Origin: Streptomyces lincolnensis
GTDB taxonomy: Bacteria > Actinomycetota > Actinomycetes > Streptomycetales > Streptomycetaceae
NCBI RefSeq assembly: GCF_001685355.1
Contig: NZ_CP016438.1
Span: forward strand, 6,882,001 to 6,946,000
Length of the DNA stretch: 64,000 nt
Direction: 5' to 3'
How positions within the stretch are numbered: the stretch's first letter is position 1; each line of letters starts with the position of its first letter. Positions 57,885-64,000 of this stretch are shown here, piece by piece. The position numbers and the translations under genes were made by a program. The notes under the pieces are model-generated. The model did not search any database, was not told where the DNA came from, and saw only the letters and a list, made by a program, of their open reading frames with translations.

Positions 57885-58321
57885 GCCCACGGGTCCGTGA
57901 TGTCCCGCAGCAGCGTCAGCGCCTCCCGCAGCTGCTTCATCCGGCGCTTGCCGAGGTGTTCCTCCCACTCCTTCTCCACCTCGGCGACCACCGCGTCGGC
58001 GACCTCCTTCGCCGCCCGGGCCTTCGCCGCTCCGCACACCAGGCGGGCGCGCTTGTCGGTGGGGTCCGGGACGCGGGTGACATAGCCCGCCTTCTCCAGC
58101 TGGTCGACCAGGAAGCCGGCCGTCTGCTTGGTGATCTGGGCCTGTTCGGCCAGCTCGGTCAGACGGGTTCCGTGGGGGCCGATGCGCTGCATGACCCGGG
58201 CCTGGGCGGGCGTGAAGTCGTCGAAACCGGCCTCGGCGAGCACGGCGAAGATACGGTTCTCCAGAGCCCGGTACGGGAGAAACAGCAGCACACCCGTGTT
58301 GAGCTCGCTCTCCGCCACCAC
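57881..58321 (-). CDS. MarR-family transcriptional regulator
   Basis: A 146-residue regulator. GTG 58321 is chosen because AGGAGG lies seven bases upstream on its strand (58329-58334); a longer frame reaches 58393. The winged helix is at about 45-110: LTELAEQAQITKQTAGFLVD, then QLEKAGYVTRVPDPTDKRAR. The divergent promoter at 58387-58424 holds a GTCAGAG palindrome that this protein probably binds, controlling itself and the maleylpyruvate-isomerase-like gene. Confidence 0.9.
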   Translation of the reverse strand: MVAESELNTGVLLFLPYRALENRIFAVLAEAGFDDFTPAQARVMQRIGPHGTRLTELAEQAQITKQTAGFLVDQLEKAGYVTRVPDPTDKRARLVCGAAKARAAKEVADAVVAEVEKEWEEHLGKRRMKQLREALTLLRDITDPWA

Positions 58322-58386
58322 GCCGACGCCTCCTGAACGCTGCCCGACCCCGGCCAACCCCTGCCCGACCGGTGCTCGGCCACTGC

Positions 58387-58424
58387 TTGACATTGGTCAG
58401 AGTCTCTGACTACTTTGGTCAGAG
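58387..58424 (+). promoter_or_regulatory. Promoter overlapped by MarR operator
   Basis: TTGACA (58387-58392) and TACTTT (58411-58416, 18-bp spacer) form a plus-strand promoter. A perfect palindrome GTCAGAGTCTCTGAC (58396-58410) fills the spacer and a third half-site GTCAGAG follows at 58418-58424. Binding would block RNA polymerase directly. Confidence 0.8.
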
Positions 58425-58452
58425 AAGCTTACCACTTGAGTGGGTGATTCCC

Positions 58453-59100
58453 ATGGGCGTGACACTGGAGACCGACCAGCTCTGGCAGGTCGTGGACGAC
58501 GAGCGGACGAGCCTGGCCGACCTCCTGGAGAGCCTGAGTCCCGAGGAATGGGAGACCCCCACACGCTGCGGCGACTGGCGCGTGCGGGACGTGGCCGCGC
58601 ATCTGACGATCGCGGCACGCTGCACCTACGGCCAGGTCGTCCGGGAGATGGCCCGCGCCCGCGGGAACTGGAACCGGATGATCCACGACTCCGCCGTCCG
58701 CGAGGCCGGGCAGCCCGTCGCCGAGATCACCGCCAACCTCCGCTCGACCATCGGCTCCCGGCGCCTCGCGCCCACCACCTCACCCCGCGAACCCCTCATC
58801 GACATCCTCGTCCACGGCCAGGACGTCGCCCTCGCGCTCGGCCGGACCCGGGAGATGCCCCCGGCGGCCGCCCGAGATGCCGCCGACCGGGTGTGGACCA
58901 TGCGCCTCCCGCCCCGCCCCTGGCCGCTGCCCAAGGCCCGGCTCGTCGCCACCGACATCGAGTGGACGCGTGGGGAGGGCGAGGAGATCGGCGGGCCGAT
59001 CGCGGCCTTGCTCCTGCTGCTGACCGGACGTCCGGAGGCGGCCCGGGAGTGGTGCGAGCGCGCCGGGGAGCCGTGGACGGGGGTCGCGACTCCCCGGTGA
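58453..59100 (+). CDS. Maleylpyruvate isomerase-family, mycothiol-dependent-type protein
   Basis: A 215-residue DinB-like four-helix-bundle protein; ATG 58453. LADLLESLSPEEWETPTRCG and DWRVRDVAAHLTIAARCT form the family start (W-x-V-x-D-V-x-A-H-L with the metal-type His). A second His lies in LIDILVHGQDVALALG, and the C-terminal half is a SCP2-like domain (IGGPIAALLLLLTGR). Members use mycothiol to isomerise maleylpyruvate or detoxify electrophiles. It is driven by the MarR-controlled promoter, so it may respond to a toxic or aromatic compound. Confidence 0.85.
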   Translation: MGVTLETDQLWQVVDDERTSLADLLESLSPEEWETPTRCGDWRVRDVAAHLTIAARCTYGQVVREMARARGNWNRMIHDSAVREAGQPVAEITANLRSTIGSRRLAPTTSPREPLIDILVHGQDVALALGRTREMPPAAARDAADRVWTMRLPPRPWPLPKARLVATDIEWTRGEGEEIGGPIAALLLLLTGRPEAAREWCERAGEPWTGVATPR

Positions 59101-59215
59101 CACCTCTCGCCCCTTCCGGACTGTTCGCGACCACTTGTCCAAATCCTTTGACCCGCCGCCGTGTTCGGACCACGCTGGGACCCGCGTAGGCGCGGCCGGA
59201 CGTACGGAGGCGGGC

Positions 59216-60808
59216 ATGGGGGACTCGGACGGGGTCGAGATCGTCAGTTCGACGGAGTTCGAGGCCAGGTACGGGGCCGAACGGGAGGCGTCACCCCTGC
59301 CGTTGGAGGAGGTCAACGAGCTCTTCGGGCAGTTCCTCAGGGCGGTGGCCCGCCCGCAGGGCAAGGACGGGACCGCCGACCGCAACCTCAGCGACCGGCT
59401 GCGCGCCCACCTCGGCTCCGACCCCTCCGCGTGGCCCGTGGTCAAGGCCGCCTACCCGCCGTACGACCTGCCCAACGTCCATCTCGCCCTGGAGCACTGG
59501 TTCGCCGCCGACGGACGTACCCACGACCTGATCGGCCTGCGCGGCTCCCGGCACCGCGGTGACCTGAGCCTCGGTGACATCATCGAATCCGCCGACCGGC
59601 ACGACCGGTTCACCGTCGGCGCCGTCGAGTACGCGCATCTGCCGATCGGCCCCGACGAGGAACTCGCCTGCGTCTCCTGCGGGTTCTACCTCGGCGAGGA
59701 GGACGGCGAACGGTTCGCGGTGCTGCTGCGCGGGCCCGCGGACGAGTACGGGCGCAACAAGGTGGAGATCGAGGTCATCGCCCGGGAGAAGGAGTTCTCG
59801 GACCGGGTGCTCGCCGGCATCGACGCCCTCGTGCACGAGCGCAACGTCTTCCGCGGGCAGGTCCTGTCCTTCGAGGGCTCGGAGTTCGGCCACGGCCTCG
59901 GCCCGTTCCGCTTCCACCGGCGGCCCGGTCTCGCCCGCGACGGCATCGTGCTCCCCGAAGGCCTCCTCGAACGCGTCGAACGCCAGGTCGTCGGCGTCGC
60001 CCGCCGCCGCGAGCAACTGCGCGCCGCCGGCCAGCACCTGCGCCGCGGACTCCTCCTCTACGGCCCTCCCGGCACCGGCAAGACCCACACGATCCGCTAT
60101 CTCCTCTCCCACCTCCCGCAGTTCACGGTCGTGATCCTCTCGGGCACCGGCATCGGCGCCATCGGCCCGGCCTGCGCTCTCGCCCGGATGCTCCAGCCGG
60201 CGCTCGTCGTCCTGGAGGACTGCGACCTGATCGCCGAGGCCCGCGACTACGGCGGCGGCGAACAGCCCCTGCTCTTCCAGGTGCTGAACGAGATGGACGG
60301 TCTCGGCGACGACGCCGACGTGGCCTTCCTCCTCACCACCAACCGCGCCGACCTCCTCGAACCGGCCCTCGTCCAGCGCCCCGGCCGCGTCGACCTCGCC
60401 GTCGAGATCCCCCTGCCGGACGCCCGTGGCCGCGCCCGCCTCCTCGACCTGTACGGCGCGGGGCTCGACCTCGGCAAGCAGGTCGTCGACGAGGTCGTGG
60501 CCCGTACGGAGGGCACGACCGCCTCCTTCACCAAGGAGCTGGTACGGCGCTCCGTCCTCATCGCGGCCGAACGCGAGTCGCCGCGCACCGTCCCGGAGGA
60601 CGTCCGCGCCGCCCTCGACGAACTCCTCTCCGACCACGACCGCCTGACCCGCCGCCTCCTCGGCGTCCAGGGCGGCACCGACGTCCAGGACGAGGACTGG
60701 ATGCCGGAGGAGGAACTCGGCGGCACCGGCGGGGTCGCCCGCGCCTATCCGGGCCCCGGCCCGTTCCCCGGCATGCCCCCGCGCTTCCAGGGCCCCTCGC
60801 CTGTCTGA
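59216..60808 (+). CDS. AAA+ ATPase (CDC48/ClpX-like single domain)
   Basis: A 530-residue protein from ATG 59216 (CGGAGGCGGGC upstream); an extension to 59135 is unlikely. Residues 1-240 are a unique region with CVSC at about 152-155. The AAA module has Walker A GPPGTGKT (283-290), Walker B VVLEDCD (331-337), sensor-1 LLTTNRAD and arginine fingers in LVQRPGRVD. The tail after 490 is Pro/Gly-rich. Related actinobacterial proteins are annotated as ATPases of unknown target; protein unfolding or remodelling is likely. The second acidic residue of Walker B is present, so it should hydrolyse ATP. Confidence 0.88.
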   Translation: MGDSDGVEIVSSTEFEARYGAEREASPLPLEEVNELFGQFLRAVARPQGKDGTADRNLSDRLRAHLGSDPSAWPVVKAAYPPYDLPNVHLALEHWFAADGRTHDLIGLRGSRHRGDLSLGDIIESADRHDRFTVGAVEYAHLPIGPDEELACVSCGFYLGEEDGERFAVLLRGPADEYGRNKVEIEVIAREKEFSDRVLAGIDALVHERNVFRGQVLSFEGSEFGHGLGPFRFHRRPGLARDGIVLPEGLLERVERQVVGVARRREQLRAAGQHLRRGLLLYGPPGTGKTHTIRYLLSHLPQFTVVILSGTGIGAIGPACALARMLQPALVVLEDCDLIAEARDYGGGEQPLLFQVLNEMDGLGDDADVAFLLTTNRADLLEPALVQRPGRVDLAVEIPLPDARGRARLLDLYGAGLDLGKQVVDEVVARTEGTTASFTKELVRRSVLIAAERESPRTVPEDVRAALDELLSDHDRLTRRLLGVQGGTDVQDEDWMPEEELGGTGGVARAYPGPGPFPGMPPRFQGPSPV

Positions 60809-60989
60809 CGGGGTGAGTCGCAGGGGTTCACACCTGCCGTTTCCCGGCGCCGGGCACCTCGTTGAACCGACCGGGCGAAGGCCCGACGGCGTCGACGACA
60901 AGGGGCGGGTGTGCGACAGGAGAGACACCTCGACAAGACCGGACCAGGACCGTGCGCCGCCGGCCGCCGCACCCGCAAGGTATGAGGCC

Positions 60990-63593
60990 ATGACCCAACT
61001 GATGGAACCGGGTGCGGAGTTGACGGGCCGCTACCGGCTGGAGAAACAGCTGGGCAGTGGCGGAATGGGCCAGGTCTGGCGCGGTCACGATCTGCGTCTC
61101 GACCGGCCGGTGGCGATCAAACTGCTGCGGCCCGGCCTGTTCGCCGACGAACAGGCGCTGGCCCGCTTCCAGCGGGAGGGCAAGGCCGCCGCACGGCTCA
61201 ACCACCCCGCCATCGCCGCGGTCTACGACGTCAGTGCCCATCAGGGGAAGCCGTTCCTGGTGCTGGAACTGCTGGACGGGCACGATCTGGAGACCGCCCT
61301 GGGCCGCGACCCGCAGGGGCTGGCGATCGACCGGGTGCTGGACTACGGGGCCCAGATCGCCGAGGGCCTGGCCGCAGCCCATGCCGCAGGCGTCGTCCAC
61401 CGTGACATCAAGCCGGCCAATGTGATGCTCCTGCCCAGCGGGCAGATCAAGATCTACGACTTCGGCATCGCTCGGCTCCACGACGCCACCCGGCTGACCG
61501 CGGCCGACAGTGCGGTCGGCACGCTCAGTTACATGGCCCCCGAGCAGTTCCGCAACGAGCCGATCGACGCCAAGGCGGACCTGTACGCCCTCGGTGCCAC
61601 CCTGTTCCATCTGCTCACCGGACACCCGCCCTACCGCGCCGATGATCAACGCGCTCTCATCGCCATGCATCTCGACGCACCGGTGCCCAGCGCCCGCAGC
61701 GTCCGACCCGGCATCCCCCCGGCCTTCGACGCCTGTCTGCGGACTCTCCTGGCCAAAGCCCCTCTCGAACGACCCGATGCCGCCACCGTCGCCCACCACC
61801 TGCCCACGCTCGCCGATCCGCACCGGCAGCCGACGGAGCAGCAACCGGTCACCGGGGCAACGGTGCCCCGCCTCCCCACCCTCGTCACCGGCCCGTACCA
61901 CCAGTCCACCCCGGCCTCCCGCATCCGGAACCTGCTCACCGAGGCCGAACACCTGGCCCGCACCGACACCGACATCACCCCCCGGGAACAGGGCCGACTG
62001 TGGCGGGAGATCGCGACGATACTGGCCGACCGGGACCCGGACCACGCCCGCGACCTGCTCACCGAGACCGCCCGCGGCCTGCTGGCCGAGGCCGGACATC
62101 TCGCCCGGACCGATACGAGCACCAGCACCGGTACCCCCCTCATCGACTTCAGCAGTCCCAGGCGATGGAGGTGGTCGCGGTGGCGGAAAGCGATGACACC
62201 GACCGTTCGACGGGCAGGGACGGAGGCGGGTGCGCTGAGGGCGGCCTTCCTGTCTGGCGTCCCGCGCCCGCGCACACGGTCCGAAGTGCGATACGAGCTG
62301 ACACAGACCACGGAAGCGCTGGCCGGGCTACATCCCGTGGGGGCCGAACGCCTCGCCCTGGCAGCCGCTCCCGACGACCCCCGAGCACAGGCCAGAGCGT
62401 TGGCGGGAGTCGCCGGGATGCTCACCGACAGGGACCCGCAGCAGGCACAGCGGATCCTGGCCAAAGCCGAACGCCTCGTCCGCACTCTCATCGGCCCGTA
62501 CGAGCAGGCCGGTGCGTTGGCGCCGGTCGCAGCAGTGCTGGCAAGACTGGACCCGACGCAGGCCAAGCACCTGGCTGGCACCATCCCCGAGCCATACATG
62601 ACTTCAGCGCTGGTAGAGATCATCAAAGTGGTGCTTGAGCGTGACCCCGACCAAGCCGAACGCCTCGCGAGTACCGTCCCCCAGGGGGACGGTCGTGCCC
62701 AGATGCTGGCGCAGATCGCAGACGTGCTCGCCCCCGAGCACCCGGACCGGGCCCGCACCCTGCTCACCGAAGCCCGCACGCTCACCGCATCGCCTCTGAC
62801 GTCGATCAAGGTCTTGACCGCGCTCGCGAAGATGACAGCCGGGCAGGATCCACGCCAGGCCACCGAACTGCTGGTCGAGGCCGAACACCTCGCCCTCGGT
62901 CACGACCTCGGTAGGTACGTCATCCAGGAGATCGTGGAAGCGCTGGCCACCCTGGACGCCGTCGAGGCCGAACGCCTCGCCCGTACCCTCACCGACCCTT
63001 CCCTCCAGACCTGGGCCTTGACGAGCATCGTCAAGGCCCAGGCCAAGCACGACCTCGTCGACGCTGTCTACCTCGCGCAAACCATCCTCCAGTCACCCGA
63101 ACTGGCCACACGAGGAGGGGCGGAGGCAGTGGCAGCGGTGGCCGAGCAGGACACCGCCCAGGCCGAACGCCTCGCCCGTACCCTGCCCGACCCGCGTAAC
63201 CGGCTCAAGGCACTGATGGCGATCGCGAAGGTGACAGCAGGGAAGGATCCACGCCAGGCCACCGAACTGCTGGTCGAGGCCGAACGCCTCGCCCTCGATC
63301 ACGATCTCGGCGAGTACGTCATCGGGGGGATCGCGGAAGCGCTGGCCCCCCTCGACACCGCCCAGGCCGAACGCCTCGCCCGCACCCTCACCGGCCCGTA
63401 CATCCGCATCGAGGCGCTGATCGCGATCGCGAAGGAGAGGGCCGAACCCGACCCGGACCATGCCCAGCAACTCCTCGCCGAGGCCGAACACCTCGCGCAC
63501 GCTCTCCCCGGCCCCCTCCGGCAAGCCTCGGCATTGGTGAAGATCGCACAGCTGCACGCAAGCTGCCCCCCTCAGGACCCACCGCAGGCCTAG
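60990..63593 (+). CDS. Soluble Ser/Thr protein kinase with long helical-repeat tail
   Basis: An 867-residue protein; ATG 60990. The Hanks-type kinase domain (about 10-270) is complete: G-loop LGSGGMGQVWRG, K44 (VAIKLL), HRDIKPAN with D139, DFG 157-159 and the GTLSYMAPEQ activation segment. No transmembrane helix follows, so it is cytoplasmic, unlike PknB types. The tail (about 300-867) is made of 33-36-residue helical repeats rich in DPxQAxxLLxEAExLA and AERLARTLxxPxxRxxAL, TPR/HEAT-like. Two copies of a 399-bp module begin at 62832 and 63231. The tail may bind substrates. The stop overlaps that of the next, convergent gene. Confidence 0.9.
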   Translation: MTQLMEPGAELTGRYRLEKQLGSGGMGQVWRGHDLRLDRPVAIKLLRPGLFADEQALARFQREGKAAARLNHPAIAAVYDVSAHQGKPFLVLELLDGHDLETALGRDPQGLAIDRVLDYGAQIAEGLAAAHAAGVVHRDIKPANVMLLPSGQIKIYDFGIARLHDATRLTAADSAVGTLSYMAPEQFRNEPIDAKADLYALGATLFHLLTGHPPYRADDQRALIAMHLDAPVPSARSVRPGIPPAFDACLRTLLAKAPLERPDAATVAHHLPTLADPHRQPTEQQPVTGATVPRLPTLVTGPYHQSTPASRIRNLLTEAEHLARTDTDITPREQGRLWREIATILADRDPDHARDLLTETARGLLAEAGHLARTDTSTSTGTPLIDFSSPRRWRWSRWRKAMTPTVRRAGTEAGALRAAFLSGVPRPRTRSEVRYELTQTTEALAGLHPVGAERLALAAAPDDPRAQARALAGVAGMLTDRDPQQAQRILAKAERLVRTLIGPYEQAGALAPVAAVLARLDPTQAKHLAGTIPEPYMTSALVEIIKVVLERDPDQAERLASTVPQGDGRAQMLAQIADVLAPEHPDRARTLLTEARTLTASPLTSIKVLTALAKMTAGQDPRQATELLVEAEHLALGHDLGRYVIQEIVEALATLDAVEAERLARTLTDPSLQTWALTSIVKAQAKHDLVDAVYLAQTILQSPELATRGGAEAVAAVAEQDTAQAERLARTLPDPRNRLKALMAIAKVTAGKDPRQATELLVEAERLALDHDLGEYVIGGIAEALAPLDTAQAERLARTLTGPYIRIEALIAIAKERAEPDPDHAQQLLAEAEHLAHALPGPLRQASALVKIAQLHASCPPQDPPQA

Positions 63594-64000
63594 GCCGACA
63601 GGCCCCGGAACTCCAGGTCCAACCGCGCCACCTCCCCCTCCGTCAGTTCCAGCTCCGTCGCGGCGGCCGAGGAGCGGATCGTCTCCGGGCGGCTCGCTCC
63701 CGGGATGGGGATGACGGTCGGGGATCTCGTCAACAACCAGGCGAGGCAGACCTGTTGGGGGCTCGCACTACGCTCCCGCGCGACGGAGTGGAACGCCGCG
63801 TGGCGGTCCCGCTCCTCGGTCCGGGACGGTCCGTCCAGGGAGCTGCGGGAGATGCCGCCCAGCGGGCTCCAGGGGAGGAACGCGAGGCCCAGTTCGGCGC
63901 AGAGGGTGAGTTCGGCCTCGCTGTCGCGGACGGCGGGGGAGTACTGGTTCTGCACGCAGACCAGGCGCTCGCCGAGGATCTCCCGGGCCACCCGGATCTG
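63590..64000 (-). CDS. Aldo/keto reductase (C-terminal part, truncated by window edge)
   Basis: About 136 codons of the C-terminal half of an aldo/keto reductase; the gene starts beyond position 64000. The visible part includes the strand-6/7 region ARERSASPQQVCLAWLLTRS, PTVIPIPGASRPETIRSSAA for the NADPH phosphate site (I-P-G-x-x-x-x-x-x-x-x-x) and the LCAELGLAFLPWSPLGG segment, an NADPH-dependent AKR of the AKR13-like type. It reduces carbonyls; substrate unknown. It converges on the kinase with overlapping stops. Confidence 0.88.
   Translation of the reverse strand, partial: QIRVAREILGERLVCVQNQYSPAVRDSEAELTLCAELGLAFLPWSPLGGISRSSLDGPSRTEERDRHAAFHSVARERSASPQQVCLAWLLTRSPTVIPIPGASRPETIRSSAAATELELTEGEVARLDLEFRGLSA

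Noticed and set aside
1..64000. CRISPR array, rRNA or prophage
   Set aside because: No regularly spaced direct repeats with unique spacers, no rRNA-like conserved tracts and no phage structural genes were seen.

Overview
The window is about 64 kb of chromosome from a high-GC filamentous actinomycete, most likely a Streptomyces. The codon bias is strong, many starts are GTG, short ATGA or GTGA stop/start overlaps are common, TetR and MarR regulators are numerous, and several families are typical of the genus (CslA/GlxA, F420 enzymes, mycothiol-dependent maleylpyruvate isomerase-like proteins, DUF6230/DUF6114). No rRNA, tRNA or CRISPR array was seen.

Layout. 1-4.2 kb: a DUF3817 / thiamine-binding pair, then a four-gene unit (SRPBCC protein, DUF4166 protein, TetR regulator, SMP-30 lactonase) behind a twin palindromic operator. 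Copies of a dispersed Streptomyces-type intergenic repeat bracket the segment in opposite orientation. 4.5-9.3 kb: cslA-glxA (hyphal-tip glycan synthase and radical copper oxidase) with a convergent GH6 lipoprotein. 9.5-24.1 kb: core-metabolism block with MarR, DUF3817, isobutyryl-CoA mutase large subunit, TetR, thioredoxin-TPR protein, a DUF6230/DUF6114/secreted low-complexity protein operon, and pyruvate kinase, acetate kinase, phosphotransacetylase and 6-phosphofructokinase. From memory, this order resembles the SCO5413-SCO5426 region of S. coelicolor.

24.2-27.8 kb: a small accessory island in which an orphan protein and a secreted NucA/NucB-type nuclease lie between two decayed, oppositely oriented IS256-family transposase remnants. 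28-36.8 kb: an XRE regulator, an F420/PPOX enzyme, a carbohydrate ABC importer, and a CitA/DcuS-type two-component system divergent from a C4-dicarboxylate symporter.

37.2-48.3 kb: the standout region, a class V lanthipeptide-type cluster. It encodes a LxmK-like kinase, a HopA1/LxmY-like lyase, two tandem precursor peptides with aligned cores, a methyltransferase, an ABC exporter, an F420-dependent LLM reductase (candidate Dha to D-Ala reductase), a cysteine-decarboxylase flavoprotein (AviCys/AviMeCys), a degenerate phosphotransferase-fold protein (LxmX candidate) and a fused two-half M16 peptidase. Most downstream genes are translationally coupled. 48.4-54.2 kb: an adjoining unit under three tandem operators carries a winged-helix regulator, a GT1 and a GT4 glycosyltransferase, an ABC-2 transporter and a GPP34/GOLPH3-like protein. 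Together these suggest a possibly glycosylated class V lanthipeptide.

54.2-64 kb: TetR/MFS efflux pair with three operators, DUF2127 protein, VOC protein, MarR with its operator, maleylpyruvate isomerase-like enzyme, AAA+ ATPase, a soluble Ser/Thr kinase with a long internal-repeat tail, and the 3' part of an aldo/keto reductase cut by the window edge.
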